Shown here: positions 50,076 to 60,392 of the stretch, one piece after another
How positions within the stretch are numbered: position 1 is the stretch's first letter
Layout of the letters: each line of letters begins with the position of its first letter
NCBI RefSeq assembly: GCF_016758195.1
Contig: NZ_QYAC01000009.1
Location: forward strand, 62,001 to 126,000
Length of the DNA: 64,000 nt
Reading direction: 5' to 3'
Source of the DNA: Leucobacter chromiireducens subsp. solipictus
GTDB lineage: Bacteria; Actinomycetota; Actinomycetes; Actinomycetales; Microbacteriaceae
Notes under the pieces: generated by a model
The model's database searches: none
Told to the model about the DNA's origin: nothing
What the model saw: only the letters and a program-made list of their open reading frames with translations
Program-made: the position numbers and the translations under genes

Positions 50076-53000
50076 TTGCTCGAGGGTACGAGTTTCAATG
50101 AGCTGCAGATCCGTCTGGCGACCGCTGACGACATCCGCAGCTGGTCATTCGGCGAGGTCAAGAAGCCGGAGACCATTAACTACCGCACGCTGAAGCCCGA
50201 GAAGGACGGTCTGTTCGGCGAGCAGATCTTCGGTCCGAGCCGGGACTGGGAGTGCGCGTGTGGCAAGTACAAGCGCGTCCGCTACAAGGGCATCGTCTGC
50301 GAGCGGTGTGGGGTTGAGGTCACGAAGTCCTCGGTGCGCCGTGAGCGCATGGGCCACATCGAGCTGGCCGCGCCGGTCACGCACATCTGGTACTTCAAGG
50401 GCGTCCCGTCGCGCCTGGGCTACCTGCTCGACATGGCGCCGAAGGACCTCGAGAAGGTCATCTACTTCGCGGCGTACATGATCATCGACATCGATGAAGA
50501 GGGCCGTCACGAGGATCTCGCTGAGCTTGAGGCCGAGCTGCGGCTCGAGCTGAAGGCGCTCGAGGACCAGCGCGACATCCAGATCGCTCAGCGCCAGCAG
50601 CAGGCCGAGACCGACCTGGCCGCACTGGAAGCCGAAGGGGCGAAGGCCGATCAGCGCCGCCGCGCCGAGGCCTCGGCTGAGAAGGAAATGACCGCGATCC
50701 GCAAGGGCTTCGACGACGACATCGCTCGTCTGCAGCGCGTGTGGGAGGACTTCCGCAACCTGAAGGTGGGCGACCTCAAGCCCGAGGACGCCGTCTTCGC
50801 TGACCTCATGGACCGCTACGGCGATTACTTCGAGGCGTACATGGGTGCCGAAGCCATCAAGAAGCGCCTGGAAGCCTTCGACCTGGAGGCTGAGGCGGAG
50901 ACGCTGCACCTGCAGATCTCCGAAGGCAAGGGCCAGAAGAAGATCCGCGCGATCAAGCGCCTGAAGGTCGTCAGCGCCTTCCTGCAGACCGGGGCAAGCC
51001 CGGCCGCGATGGTGCTCGACGTGGTCCCGGTGATCCCGCCGGAGCTGCGTCCGATGGTGCAGCTCGACGGTGGCCGCTTCGCGACCTCGGATCTGAACGA
51101 TCTGTACCGCCGTGTGATCAACCGCAACAACCGCCTCCGCCGCCTGCTCGATCTCGGTGCCCCCGAGATCATCGTGAACAACGAGAAGCGCATGCTGCAG
51201 GAAGCCGTGGACGCGCTGTTCGACAACGGCCGCCGCGGCCGCCCCGTGACGGGCACCGGCAACCGCGCGCTGAAGTCCCTGAGCGACATGCTCAAGGGCA
51301 AGCAGGGTCGCTTCCGTCAGAACCTGCTCGGCAAGCGCGTCGACTACTCCGGCCGTTCGGTCATCGTGGTCGGCCCGCAGCTGAAGCTGCACCAGTGTGG
51401 CCTGCCGAAGCAGATGGCGCTCGAGCTGTTCAAGCCGTTCGTGATCAAGCGCCTCATGGATCTGTCGCACGCGCAGAACGTGAAGGCCGCAAAGCGCATG
51501 GTGGAGCGCGCGCGCTCCGAGGTCTGGGACGTGCTCGAGGAGATCATCCGCGAGCGCCCCGTGCTGCTCAACCGTGCACCGACCCTGCACCGCCTCGGCA
51601 TCCAGGCGTTCGAGCCGCAGCTCGTGGAGGGCAAGGCGATCCAGCTGCACCCCCTCGTGTGTGCCGCGTTCAACGCCGACTTCGATGGCGACCAGATGGC
51701 AGTGCACCTGCCGCTGTCGGTCGAGGCTCAGGCCGAAGCACGCGTGCTGATGCTCGCGTCGAACAACATCCTGAAGCCGTCGGACGGCCGCCCGGTGACC
51801 CTGCCCTCGCAGGACATGATCATCGGCCTGCACCACCTCACCACCATCAAGCCGGACTCGGTCGGCACCGGCCGTGCCTTCGGCTCGGTGGCCGAGGCGA
51901 TCCTCGCGATGGACGAGGGCAGCCTGGATCTGGGTGCACAGGCCCGGATCCGCCTGACCGGGTACACCGATGCGCAGGGCGTCACCCACGACAAGCCCGT
52001 GCTCGTCGAGACCTCGCTCGGCCGCGCCCTCTTCAACGAGGCGCTGCCCGCGGACTACGTGTACTTCGAGGCGGTCGCCGACAAGAACACGCTGTCCGGC
52101 CTGGTCAACGACCTCGCGGAGCGGTACCCGAAGGTGGAGGTCGCGGCAACGCTCGACCGCATCAAGGACGCCGGCTTCTACTGGGCTTCGCGCTCGGGCG
52201 TGACCGTTGCGCTCTCCGATATCGTGACCCCGGCCAACAAGGGCGAGATCATCGCGGAGCACGAGAAGCGCGCCGCGAAGGTTCAGCGCGACTACGACCG
52301 CGGCATGATCCAGGACAGCGAGCGGCACAAGGCGCTCACCGAGATCTGGACGGAGGCGACCGACGAGGTGGCCGCCGCGATGCGCGAGTCGTTCCCCGCG
52401 GACAACACCATCTTCCGGATGGTGTCCTCGGGTGCTCGTGGTAACTGGCTGCAGATCCGAAACATCGCGGGTATGCGTGGCCTGGTGTCGAACCCGAAGG
52501 GCGAGATCATCCCCCGCCCGATCATCAACTCGTACCGCGAGGGCCTGTCGGTGGCGGAGTACTTCATCGCGACCCACGGTGCGCGTAAGGGTCTGGCCGA
52601 TACCGCTCTGCGTACCGCCGACTCCGGGTACCTGACCCGTCGTCTGGTGGACGTCTCGCAGGACGTCATCATCCGCGAAGAGGACTGTGGCACGCGCCGT
52701 GGCCTCGACCTCCCGATCGCTGCACCGGACGCCAACGGCGTGCTGGTCGGCGACGAGAACGTCGAGAACTCGGTCTACGCCCGGACGCTCGCCGCGGACG
52801 CGGTCGCCCCGGACGGCACCGTTGTGGCGTCGGCGGGCGAGGACGTCGGCGACGTGCTCATCGAGAAGCTCATCGCCGGTGGCGTCATCGAGATCAAGGT
52901 CCGCTCGGTCCTGACCTGTGAGTCGGCAGTCGGCGTCTGCGCCACCTGCTACGGCCGTTCGCTCGCGACCGGTCAGCGCGTCGACATCGGCGAGGCCGTC

Positions 53001-53969
53001 GGCATCATCGCGGCACAGTCGATTGGTGAGCCCGGTACCCAGCTGACGATGCGTACGTTCCACACGGGTGGTTCGGCATCGGCTGACGACATCACGCAGG
53101 GTCTGCCCCGCGTGCAGGAGCTCTTCGAAGCGCGTACCCCGAAGGGTGCGTCCCCGATCGCCGAGGCCGCCGGCCGCGTCACGATCGAGGACACCGAGAA
53201 GAGCCGTCGCATCCTCCTGATGCCGGACGACGGCACCGAGGAGAAGGCGTACCCCGTCCTGAAGCGTGCCACCCTGCTCGTCGCAGACGGTGACCACGTC
53301 GAGCTCGGCCAGCCGTTCCTCGCCGGAACGCTTGACCCGAAGGACATCCTGCAGGTCGGTTCCACCGAGAACGGGAAGCACATCCCGGGTGAGCGCGCCG
53401 TGCAGAAGTACCTCGTTGAGGGCGTGCAGGGCGTGTACCGCTCGCAGGGCGTGCCGATCCACGATAAGCACATCGAGGTCATCGTGCGCCAGATGCTGCG
53501 CAAGGTCACCGTCGTCGATCACGGCGAGACCGAGCTGCTCCCGGGCGAGCTCGTCGACCGGGCGCGCTACCAGCGCATCAACCGTGAGGCGATCCTCGAG
53601 ACCAAGCGTGCCGCAACGGCTCGTCCCGAGGTCATGGGTATCACCAAGGCGTCGCTCGCGACCGAGTCGTGGCTGTCGGCGGCCTCCTTCCAGGAGACCA
53701 CCCGCGTGCTCACCCAGGCGGCGATGGAGGGATCGAAGGATCCGCTCATCGGTCTGAAGGAGAACGTCATCATCGGTAAGCTCATCCCGGCTGGTACGGG
53801 GCTGAGCACCTACCGCGACGTCACCGTCGAGGCGACCGAGGAAGCGAAGGCGGAGCGGTACCCGAACCGCCTGTTCGCGACCGAGGGCACCTTCGATGAG
53901 AACGACCTCTCGTTCGTGGACTTCGACAGCTTCACGGCTGACGAGTTCAACCCGGGGAACTACAGCTAG
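50076..53969 (+). CDS. rpoC: DNA-directed RNA polymerase beta' subunit
   Basis: 1297 residues; TTG start with AAGGAG upstream. N-terminal zinc site C60-A-C62...C75-E-R-C78, catalytic N533-A-D-F-D-G-D539 binding Mg, bridge helix and trigger loop region with G-A-R-G-N-W, second zinc site C-E-S...C-A-T-C-Y-G-R. An actinobacteria-specific helical insertion rich in Glu/Ala/Arg spans about residues 140-215. Operon with rpoB; strong double hairpin after the stop. Confidence 0.98.
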   Translation: MLEGTSFNELQIRLATADDIRSWSFGEVKKPETINYRTLKPEKDGLFGEQIFGPSRDWECACGKYKRVRYKGIVCERCGVEVTKSSVRRERMGHIELAAPVTHIWYFKGVPSRLGYLLDMAPKDLEKVIYFAAYMIIDIDEEGRHEDLAELEAELRLELKALEDQRDIQIAQRQQQAETDLAALEAEGAKADQRRRAEASAEKEMTAIRKGFDDDIARLQRVWEDFRNLKVGDLKPEDAVFADLMDRYGDYFEAYMGAEAIKKRLEAFDLEAEAETLHLQISEGKGQKKIRAIKRLKVVSAFLQTGASPAAMVLDVVPVIPPELRPMVQLDGGRFATSDLNDLYRRVINRNNRLRRLLDLGAPEIIVNNEKRMLQEAVDALFDNGRRGRPVTGTGNRALKSLSDMLKGKQGRFRQNLLGKRVDYSGRSVIVVGPQLKLHQCGLPKQMALELFKPFVIKRLMDLSHAQNVKAAKRMVERARSEVWDVLEEIIRERPVLLNRAPTLHRLGIQAFEPQLVEGKAIQLHPLVCAAFNADFDGDQMAVHLPLSVEAQAEARVLMLASNNILKPSDGRPVTLPSQDMIIGLHHLTTIKPDSVGTGRAFGSVAEAILAMDEGSLDLGAQARIRLTGYTDAQGVTHDKPVLVETSLGRALFNEALPADYVYFEAVADKNTLSGLVNDLAERYPKVEVAATLDRIKDAGFYWASRSGVTVALSDIVTPANKGEIIAEHEKRAAKVQRDYDRGMIQDSERHKALTEIWTEATDEVAAAMRESFPADNTIFRMVSSGARGNWLQIRNIAGMRGLVSNPKGEIIPRPIINSYREGLSVAEYFIATHGARKGLADTALRTADSGYLTRRLVDVSQDVIIREEDCGTRRGLDLPIAAPDANGVLVGDENVENSVYARTLAADAVAPDGTVVASAGEDVGDVLIEKLIAGGVIEIKVRSVLTCESAVGVCATCYGRSLATGQRVDIGEAVGIIAAQSIGEPGTQLTMRTFHTGGSASADDITQGLPRVQELFEARTPKGASPIAEAAGRVTIEDTEKSRRILLMPDDGTEEKAYPVLKRATLLVADGDHVELGQPFLAGTLDPKDILQVGSTENGKHIPGERAVQKYLVEGVQGVYRSQGVPIHDKHIEVIVRQMLRKVTVVDHGETELLPGELVDRARYQRINREAILETKRAATARPEVMGITKASLATESWLSAASFQETTRVLTQAAMEGSKDPLIGLKENVIIGKLIPAGTGLSTYRDVTVEATEEAKAERYPNRLFATEGTFDENDLSFVDFDSFTADEFNPGNYS

Positions 53970-53980
53970 GGCCTCGGCCC

Positions 53981-54036
53981 GGCTCCGTCCCGGAGCCTGA
54001 AGCGGGCGCTCGCACTTCGGTGCGGGCGCCCGCTTC
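53981..54036 (+). terminator. rpoBC double-hairpin terminator with UUCG tetraloop
   Basis: First hairpin 53981-53997 (7 bp, GGCTCCG / CGGAGCC). Second 53999-54036: 11-bp GAAGCGGGCGC / GCGCCCGCTTC, one U-G pair, then CGCAC-TTCG-GTGCG, giving a 17-bp stem capped by UUCG. No T-run. Confidence 0.9.
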
Positions 54037-54178
54037 TGCATTGTGCGAGGATGAGAACGGCGGCATTTAGCCGATTCCGGGCGCGTAGCCCCGACAAACC
54101 CCGGGCAAGGTTGTACTGTGGCGGCACAGAGAGTGTGTTCGGCGATCCTGAGCCCGAGCACGAACGAGAGGTGCAGCG

Positions 54179-55207
54179 ATGAGCGAAGAGCGCGAGACGC
54201 CCCCAGCGCGGGCCGCCGAAACGCCGGAACCCGGCGAAGCCCCCGGAGCGCCCGTCGAGGAAACCCTGGCGAGCGACACCGAGGTGCTCCGCGCGGTCGA
54301 ACGCGCGCGGGAGGCCGACGCGAGCGCGGAGGTCGCCGGCGCGGAACCCACGACGCCGGGCGCGGACGACGCGGCACCCGGTGCGGCGGCCGACGCCGAG
54401 AGCGCGGAACAGGCACGCCGCGAGGCCATCGCCGCGGTGGACACACAGCTCGACATGGCACCCGCCACCACCCCGGTCACCGCTGAGCCCGCCCCGAGCT
54501 TCGACGATCTTCCCAGCGCCGCGAACCCCGTGGCCGCCGACCCGACTGCGGTACTCGGTGCCGCCTTGCCGCCGGCCCGCGACGGAGAGATCCGGATCAG
54601 CGCCGATCATCCGATGGCGGCGCTCTATATGCAGACGCCGATGCCGCCCGAGATTCGGGGCAACCGCGGCGCGGGGATCCTGATTTCGCTGCTCGCCACG
54701 GTGGTGTTTGCCGCGCTGTACCTGGGTGCGATCGCGCTCTGGATCGCGCCGGACTTCCCGCCGTCACAGTTCCTCGACGCCGGGCTGATGCCCTGGCTCA
54801 CCTCGTGGTTGTTTATCGTCCCGACGGCCGCGTTCTTCGTGGCGCTCTCGCTGCTCGTGCTGATCGTCGGCCGGGCCGGCTGGTGGGCCTACGTGCTGGG
54901 CGGGTTCTTCGTGGCGGTGGTGGTGGCGGCCGCGGCGGCCGTGACGATCAGCCTCGCGGGGACCCCGTACGCGACGCCGCAGGACATGCTCCCGGGCTTC
55001 CGGTTCGGGATCGCGACGCTCCCCGAGATGGTGCATCGCTTCGCCATGACCACCCCGGTGATCGCTGCGGCGCTTCTCGCCCGCGAGGTGTCGATCTGGT
55101 TCGGCGCCTGGATCGGGGCTCGCGGACGTCGCATGAAGCTCCGCAACGCGGAGGCGCTCGCCGAGTACGAGACCGCCCTCGCCGAGGCACAGGTCACGCA
55201 GCCATGA
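54179..55207 (+). CDS. Hypothetical membrane protein with long acidic, Ala/Pro-rich N-terminus
   Basis: 342 residues. Residues 1-150 are low-complexity, rich in Ala, Glu, Pro and Asp, probably disordered and cytoplasmic; then four membrane helices (about 162-185, 205-230, 235-262, 295-320). No family recognised. GAGAGGTG precedes the ATG. The stop overlaps the next start by ATGA, and three such genes form one operon downstream of rpoC. Confidence 0.75.
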   Translation: MSEERETPPARAAETPEPGEAPGAPVEETLASDTEVLRAVERAREADASAEVAGAEPTTPGADDAAPGAAADAESAEQARREAIAAVDTQLDMAPATTPVTAEPAPSFDDLPSAANPVAADPTAVLGAALPPARDGEIRISADHPMAALYMQTPMPPEIRGNRGAGILISLLATVVFAALYLGAIALWIAPDFPPSQFLDAGLMPWLTSWLFIVPTAAFFVALSLLVLIVGRAGWWAYVLGGFFVAVVVAAAAAVTISLAGTPYATPQDMLPGFRFGIATLPEMVHRFAMTTPVIAAALLAREVSIWFGAWIGARGRRMKLRNAEALAEYETALAEAQVTQP

Positions 55208-55686
55208 GTGGGGGCCCCCGCCGCGGGGTCACCCGCGGGTACGTGGGGGCCCTGATCCTCGCCGCAGCGATCGTTGCGGCGGCGCTGCTGATCGCGGCGT
55301 GGGGCACGCTGTCCCTGCTGCTGGATCGTGACCCCGTGAGCAGCCCGGAGGTCTCGCGGCTCGTCGGCCCGGCACTCGTGTTCCTGGCGCTGGGGCTGCT
55401 CGCCGGATCGCTCTGGTTGCAGAGCCTGATCCTGCTGCGCGGGCAACGTGGCCCGGCGTGGGGGCACATCATCGGCACGGCCGGGGCGGCGTATCTGCTG
55501 TGGTCCGGCGGGGGCTTCCTCGCGGGCATGACGCTCGAGGAAACGATCCTGAGCCCGTTCGGCGCGGCGATTCCGGTGATCTGGCTCGTCGTGGGCCTCC
55601 TGTACTGGGCCGTGTTGATGCGCCGGGTGTACACCGATCGGCCGCCACCCCGCTGGCCCTGGGAACGCGACGAGGACGCCGCGTAA
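55204..55686 (+). CDS. Hypothetical four-TM membrane protein
   Basis: 160 residues with four hydrophobic helices (about 14-38, 53-76, 85-108, 120-138) and a positively charged, Trp/Pro-rich tail R-P-P-P-R-W-P-W-E. No family recognised. It overlaps the upstream gene by ATGA and the downstream gene by one base (TAATG), so expression of all three is coupled. Confidence 0.75.
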   Translation: MSGGPRRGVTRGYVGALILAAAIVAAALLIAAWGTLSLLLDRDPVSSPEVSRLVGPALVFLALGLLAGSLWLQSLILLRGQRGPAWGHIIGTAGAAYLLWSGGGFLAGMTLEETILSPFGAAIPVIWLVVGLLYWAVLMRRVYTDRPPPRWPWERDEDAA

Positions 55687-56324
55687 TGGCCGCCGGGGCG
55701 ATCGAGGACCGGGTGAGCGTCGCCGTGGACGCCTGGCTCCGCTGGGTGCCGAGCTGGCGTCCCGGGAGCCATCGCGGCCGTGCGCGGCTGTGCCGGCGCT
55801 GCACGGGATCGCCCCTCATCATTGCCGCCGGCCTGCCCGGCGGCGTGCCGCATCAGGTGATCCACGCGCTCCTGTCGCGGATGCACCGGATCATCGACCG
55901 GCGCGTCGACGAGTTCACCGAGGCCGAACTCCCCGCCCTGCACGCCGAGCTCGCCACCGAGGAAGTGTGGCGCGCGGGCGGCTACGACCCGGGTGCCGGC
56001 CTCGCCCCCGAGTACGACGGCATGGACCCGGATCCGGAGCCGGGGGACTCCTCGCAGCCGTTCCTCTTCACGCTGAGCGGTCTCGCGGCGGAGAGTCAGG
56101 GCGCGCCGCCGCTGCCACGGCCCCCGCTGAGCGCGGAGGAGAAACAGCAGTTGCGCGCCGAGGTCGCGCGCGCGGGCGAGTTCGCGGAGTCCTGCGGCCG
56201 CGAGGTCTGTTTCGCGCTCGTGGGACACCGGGATCGGATTACCGCGGCCATCGACCGGTTCGTGGAGCCGCAGATCGAGGCGCTGCTCAGCGAGCTCAGC
56301 GAGGGGCTCGAACCGCCGAGCTGA
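55686..56324 (+). CDS. Hypothetical soluble protein with CxxC
   Basis: 212 residues, mainly charged helices, with C-R-R-C near residue 36 and isolated cysteines at E-S-C and E-V-C further on. No membrane segment and no known family. The ATG overlaps the previous stop by one base. Third gene of the operon after rpoC; ends at a bidirectional hairpin. Confidence 0.7.
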   Translation: MAAGAIEDRVSVAVDAWLRWVPSWRPGSHRGRARLCRRCTGSPLIIAAGLPGGVPHQVIHALLSRMHRIIDRRVDEFTEAELPALHAELATEEVWRAGGYDPGAGLAPEYDGMDPDPEPGDSSQPFLFTLSGLAAESQGAPPLPRPPLSAEEKQQLRAEVARAGEFAESCGREVCFALVGHRDRITAAIDRFVEPQIEALLSELSEGLEPPS

Positions 56325-56350
56325 GCCCAGGCCTGTCTGCCCGCCAGGCT

Positions 56351-56388
56351 GCCCCGCACTGCCCGCCAGAGGCGCGGCAGTGCAGGGC
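56351..56388. terminator. Bidirectional terminator hairpin
   Basis: Arms GCCCCGCACTGCC (56351-56363) and GGCAGTGCAGGGC (56376-56388), 12 of 13 paired, with a small inner stem GCC/GGC. It lies between the convergent gene at 55686 and the MFS gene. Confidence 0.8.
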
Positions 56389-56402
56389 AAGGCAGCGCAT
56401 GA

Positions 56403-57746
56403 CTAGCCGGCCGGCGCGACCGGCTTCTTCGGGATGAGCAGGATAAACACCGCGGCGAGGACGGCGACGGCGCCAAAGGTGATGAAGTTCCACTCCACGC
56501 CGACGGCCATCGCGGCAAGCCAACCGCCGACGAGCGGTCCCGCGATCGCGCCGATGCGGGCGAAGCTGAGCGCCCACCCGGTTGCGGTCCCGCGCATCGT
56601 GGCCGGGTAGTAGTCGGTGATGTACCCCGTGAGGATCAGCGAGGTGGAGATCGATCCGACCCCGGAGATCCCCACGAGGATGAGGTTCAGCGTCATGGTG
56701 CCCGGGAACATCAGCAACAGGCAGGCGACGCCGCCGAGCAGGTACCAGACCACGAGCACCCGCTTCGGGCCGAATCGGTCAGCGAGCCAGCCGAGCACCA
56801 GGCCGCCGACGGCGGCCGAGAGGCTGAATACGAGGAGGAAAGCGAGCGCCGGGCCCAGCTCGTACCCGGCCTCGCGCATGATGGACGGCAGCCACGAGTT
56901 CAGGCCGTACACGAGGAGTAGCCCGCAGAACAGCGCGATCCAGAGCGTCAGGGTCGAGCGCAGGTGGCGCGGCGAAAAGAGCTGGAACAGGATCACGTGC
57001 CAGGGGACCGCGGTGCCCGGGGTGGCGGCCTCGGGAATCGCCGGGTGGTACGGCGTGATCCGGAGCCGAGCCGCGAGCGCGCGCGCCTGCTCGTGCCGGC
57101 CCCGGTTCTCGAGCGATTCGAGCGACTCCGGGAGCAGCCGCGCGATGAGGGGCAGCAGGATGACGGGCAGAGCTCCCAAGCCGACGACCCAGCGCCAACC
57201 GAGGCCGGGCAAGAGGAGCATCGCGACGATCGCGGAGACGACGATGCCGAGCGAGTACCCGGAGTACATGATCCCGTAGTTCAGCGAGCGCTTGTGCGGC
57301 GGCGAGAACTCGATGGTGAGGGCGGCCGCAACGGGGATGATGCCGCCCATGCCCAGGCCCCCCAGGAAGCGGAAGAACCCGAAGAGTTCGGGGCTCGGCG
57401 CGAGCGCGGCGCCGAGCTGCGTAACCGTGAAGATCGCGAGGGAGACGAGGAGCATTCGTTTCCGGCCCAGGCGGTCGCTGAGGGCGCCGATAAAGAGCGC
57501 ACCGACGAGCATGCCCACGAGGGCCCAGGATGCAAGGCCGCCGAGTTCGATCGGCGTGAGCGCCCAGGCGCGTTCCTCGGCGATCGCCGGAAGTACGGCG
57601 CCGATGACGCCGACATCGTATCCCTCGGACAGGATCGCGATCCAGCAGGCGAAGAGGACCCATCGGGTCAGGGCCGGCGGGACCGGCCAGGGAAGCGGGG
57701 TGGAAGCCGGTGGCGCAGCGGCGCCACGCGGTGCGTGTTCGGACAT
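56403..57746 (-). CDS. MFS transporter, aromatic acid:H+ symporter (AAHS) type
   Basis: 447 residues, 12 helices. S-E-G-Y-D-V-G-V-I-G in helix 1 (D-G-F/Y-D motif of AAHS), G-A-L-S-D-R-L-G-R-K-R in loop 2-3, and G-F-F-R-F-L-G-G-L-G-M-G-G. Typical of BenK/PcaK/4-hydroxybenzoate permeases. It lies 60 nt downstream of a benzoate-CoA-ligase-type gene on the same strand, suggesting uptake and activation of an aromatic acid, though the substrate is not proven. Confidence 0.88.
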   Translation of the reverse strand: MSEHAPRGAAAPPASTPLPWPVPPALTRWVLFACWIAILSEGYDVGVIGAVLPAIAEERAWALTPIELGGLASWALVGMLVGALFIGALSDRLGRKRMLLVSLAIFTVTQLGAALAPSPELFGFFRFLGGLGMGGIIPVAAALTIEFSPPHKRSLNYGIMYSGYSLGIVVSAIVAMLLLPGLGWRWVVGLGALPVILLPLIARLLPESLESLENRGRHEQARALAARLRITPYHPAIPEAATPGTAVPWHVILFQLFSPRHLRSTLTLWIALFCGLLLVYGLNSWLPSIMREAGYELGPALAFLLVFSLSAAVGGLVLGWLADRFGPKRVLVVWYLLGGVACLLLMFPGTMTLNLILVGISGVGSISTSLILTGYITDYYPATMRGTATGWALSFARIGAIAGPLVGGWLAAMAVGVEWNFITFGAVAVLAAVFILLIPKKPVAPAG

Positions 57747-57806
57747 CGGTGTCCCTTCTGGTGAGTGCGCGACGGCGCGGTGTTCCCCCGGGACCCCCCG
57801 GTGGGC

Positions 57807-59501
57807 CTATCCGCGAGACTCGCGGACGCCCGCACCGGTGGGTGTGCTGTGTGCGGCAGCTGCCTCGGCCTCGGCCTCCGCGGCGGCGCGCTCGCGCAGC
57901 ACGAAGTGCTGCACCTTGCCGCTCGCGTTCGTGGGCAGCGCGTCGATGTAGTCGATGCGGCGCGGGCACTTGTAGAGCGCGAGCTCGGCGCGTGCGTGGT
58001 CGAGGAGCGCGCGGGTGAGTTCGGGGCCGGGTGTCTGGCCGGGCATGGGCACCACAAACGCGTTCACGATGGTGCCTTTGTGGGGGTCGGGCCGGCCGAC
58101 GACGGCGCACTCGGCGACGGCGGGGTGCGCGGCCAGCGCGTTCTCGACCTCGGGGGCCCCGACGTTGTAGCCGGCGGTGACGATCAGGGAGTCAGCGCGG
58201 CCGAGGTACGCGAAGTAGCCCTCCTCGTCCATCACATAGGTGTCGCCCGTGATGTTCCAGCCGTTCGAGACATATTTCCGCTGCCGGTCGTCGTTGAGGT
58301 AGCGGCACCCCGTGGGACCGATCACCCCCAGCAGTCCGGGTTCGCCGGGGCCAAGCTGCCTGCCCTCATCGTCGAACACGGCCGCGCGGAACCCGGGGAT
58401 GGCGCGCCCCGTGCGGCCCGGACGGATGTCGGCACCGGAGGCCGAGACGAACACGTGCAGCATCTCGGTCGAGCCGATGCCGTCGATGAGGCGCACGCCG
58501 GAGGCCGCCTCGACCTCGTCGAACGTACTCCGGGGGAGGTGCTGGCCCGCGGATACCGCTAGGCGGAGCCGGCCGAGGGCCCCGGCGTGACCCGCGGCGA
58601 GCAGCGCCCGGTACCCCGTCGGGGCGGTGTAGAACACCGTGATCCCCAGCGTGTCGATGAGTTCCGCGAGCTGCACCGGGCCGCCGTGCTCGGCGATGAC
58701 CGCCGCGCCGCCGGTGCGCAACGGAAACACCACGAGCCCACCGAGGCCGAAGGTGAACGCGAGCGGTGCCGTGCTCGCGCTGACGTCATCCGGTCCCAGG
58801 TGGAGGATGTGGCGTGCGAAGGTGTCGGCGTTTGCGAGGATGTCGCGGTGGAAGTGCATCGTGATCTTGGGCGCGCCGGTTGTTCCGGAGGTCGCGCCGA
58901 GGAGGGCGACATCATCGGCGGCCGTCGCGACCGCGGTGAACTCGGTCGGCTGGGCGTCCAGCGCCGCCCCGAGGGGGTCGTCGTCGCCACCCGAGACCCA
59001 GATCCCGTCGGCGGGCAGGTGCGCCGCGAACGTGTCCGCGACCTCGGCGAGGGTGCCGGCATCGACGACGGCCACGGTCGGCATGACCCGAGTGAGCACG
59101 TTGTCGAGCTCTCGGTGCTTCCACGCGGTCATCGTGGTCACGATCACGGCACCGGCCTTGAGCGTGCCGAGCCAGCAGGCGACGGCGAGTGGGGAGTTCG
59201 GCAGGCGAAGCAGCACCCGATTGCCGGGGACGACGCCGAGTCGGTCCGTGAGCAGCCGGGCGAACTGGTTGGCACGCGCCTGGAGCTCGCCGTAGCTCCA
59301 GGCGGAGCCGTCCGGGAGCAGGAGCGCGGGGCGCTCGGCACCGAACTGGGCGGTGCTGCGGTCGATGAGCTCGGCTGCCGCGTTGAGCCGGTCGGGGTAG
59401 CGGAGCTCGGGAAGGGTGAACTCGAGTGTGGGCCAGTCGGCTTCGGGCGGGAGTGAGTCCCGGGTGAAGGTATCGACGTGCGCCGAGGGAGAGAGCGTCA
59501 T
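57807..59501 (-). CDS. Benzoate/2-aminobenzoate-CoA ligase family (AMP-forming)
   Basis: 564 residues, ANL superfamily. P-loop-like A-T-S-G-T-T-G-A-P-K, adenylate motifs D-G-I-G-S-T-E-M and W-N-I-T-G-D-T-Y, hinge Y-L-G-R-A-D-S-L-I, and catalytic Lys in N-A-S-G-K-V-Q. The I-G-S-T-E-M form occurs in benzoate/aminobenzoate-CoA ligases. It activates an aromatic acid with ATP and CoA. ATG 59501 has AAAGGG upstream. Upstream lies a CRP/GlxR-like site. No ring-cleavage genes are in the window. Confidence 0.87.
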   Translation of the reverse strand: MTLSPSAHVDTFTRDSLPPEADWPTLEFTLPELRYPDRLNAAAELIDRSTAQFGAERPALLLPDGSAWSYGELQARANQFARLLTDRLGVVPGNRVLLRLPNSPLAVACWLGTLKAGAVIVTTMTAWKHRELDNVLTRVMPTVAVVDAGTLAEVADTFAAHLPADGIWVSGGDDDPLGAALDAQPTEFTAVATAADDVALLGATSGTTGAPKITMHFHRDILANADTFARHILHLGPDDVSASTAPLAFTFGLGGLVVFPLRTGGAAVIAEHGGPVQLAELIDTLGITVFYTAPTGYRALLAAGHAGALGRLRLAVSAGQHLPRSTFDEVEAASGVRLIDGIGSTEMLHVFVSASGADIRPGRTGRAIPGFRAAVFDDEGRQLGPGEPGLLGVIGPTGCRYLNDDRQRKYVSNGWNITGDTYVMDEEGYFAYLGRADSLIVTAGYNVGAPEVENALAAHPAVAECAVVGRPDPHKGTIVNAFVVPMPGQTPGPELTRALLDHARAELALYKCPRRIDYIDALPTNASGKVQHFVLRERAAAEAEAEAAAAHSTPTGAGVRESRG

Positions 59502-59564
59502 TGCTGGACCCTTTCGGAATACGGGAGAGATCTGAGCGGGCGGTCCTGCCATTTGGCACGAAAC

Positions 59565-59580
59565 TGTGACGATCGTCACG
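59565..59580. promoter_or_regulatory. CRP/GlxR-like site upstream of the CoA ligase
   Basis: TGTGACGATCGTCACG matches the TGTGA-N6-TCACA consensus at all but the last base; the core GTGACGATCGTCAC is a perfect palindrome. A TATATT -10 candidate (59588-59593, minus strand) puts the transcription start beside the site, implying repression by cAMP-receptor-type protein. Confidence 0.7.
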
Positions 59581-59759
59581 TTCAGGCAATATAGCATCAC
59601 GGATTTGCGGACCGGAAGTGGCCTCGCACAAATCGCCTTGTGAGCGGGGGCTTCGTGGTGAGGGCGCTGGGCGCCGGTGGCGGTCAGGGTCGCAGTGGCC
59701 CCGCCGACTGCTGCGGCTCGGCCCAGCGCGTGTGCCGGCGTCGAGGGAGCGCGCGCTCC

Positions 59760-59788
59760 TTGCGCAGCACCCCGAGAGCGCGTAAAGT
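59760..59788 (+). promoter_or_regulatory. rpsL operon promoter
   Basis: -35 TTGCGC (59760-59765), 17-nt spacer, -10 TAAAGT (59783-59788). The leader to the rpsL start is about 225 nt and holds no gene. Confidence 0.7.
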
Positions 59789-60020
59789 TGACTCCTGGTG
59801 TGCTCCATCGCCTTGAGTCGTGCCCGCACGGCGACGGATGGGGGAGCTCTCCAAGGGATTCTCGCCTCTGGGCGATACCCCCACGGCATAGCTGCACTCG
59901 GGATCCGGCCTCGCGCTCACGCGGGATCGGAGCCAGCAGCTCCGCGGTCGCGCAAGCGCTCGCACATGCTCAACCATTTGAAGCATTCCTGTCACCGTGC
60001 AGGAGTACATAGGAGAATCA

Positions 60021-60392
60021 GTGCCAACTATTCAGCAGTTGGTTCGTAAGGGCCGCTCGCCGAAGGTCTCGAAGACCAAGGCGCCCGCCCTGAAGGCGAA
60101 CCCGCAGCAGGCAGGGGTATGCACCCGTGTCTACACCACCACCCCGAAGAAGCCGAACTCGGCGATGCGTAAGGTCGCTCGTGTGAAGCTCCGCAACGGG
60201 ACCGAGGTCACCGCCTACATTCCCGGCGAGGGCCACAACCTGCAGGAGCACTCGCTGGTGCTCGTGCGCGGTGGCCGTGTGAAGGACCTTCCCGGTGTTC
60301 GTTACAAGATCGTGCGCGGCGCGCTGGACACGCAGGCGGTCAAGGACCGTCAGCAGGCTCGCAGCCGCTACGGTGCAAAGAAGGTGAAGTAA
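60021..60392 (+). CDS. rpsL: 30S ribosomal protein S12
   Basis: 123 residues starting [11 protein letters not shown]. Streptomycin-related sites are wild type: T-P-K-K-P-N-S (Lys43) and G-G-R-V-K-D-L-P (Lys88). GTG 60021 follows AGGAG by 5 nt; an in-frame start at 59997 is less likely. Stop and rpsG start overlap by one base (TAATG). Confidence 0.98.
   Translation: MPTIQQLVRKGRSPKVSKTKAPALKANPQQAGVCTRVYTTTPKKPNSAMRKVARVKLRNGTEVTAYIPGEGHNLQEHSLVLVRGGRVKDLPGVRYKIVRGALDTQAVKDRQQARSRYGAKKVK

Noticed and set aside
50145..54461. Very long open frame on the minus strand across rpoC (and a similar one across rpoB, 46567-49971)
   Set aside because: It mirrors the codon bias of the highly expressed plus-strand genes; composition is abnormal (Arg/Leu/Val/His-rich), there is no family similarity and no start signals.
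59583..59660. Possible fourth copy of the composite repeat (CAGGCAAT followed later by ATCGCCTTG and GGGGG)
   Set aside because: The arm spacing differs by several bases and only a few bases match; it also overlaps the CoA-ligase promoter.
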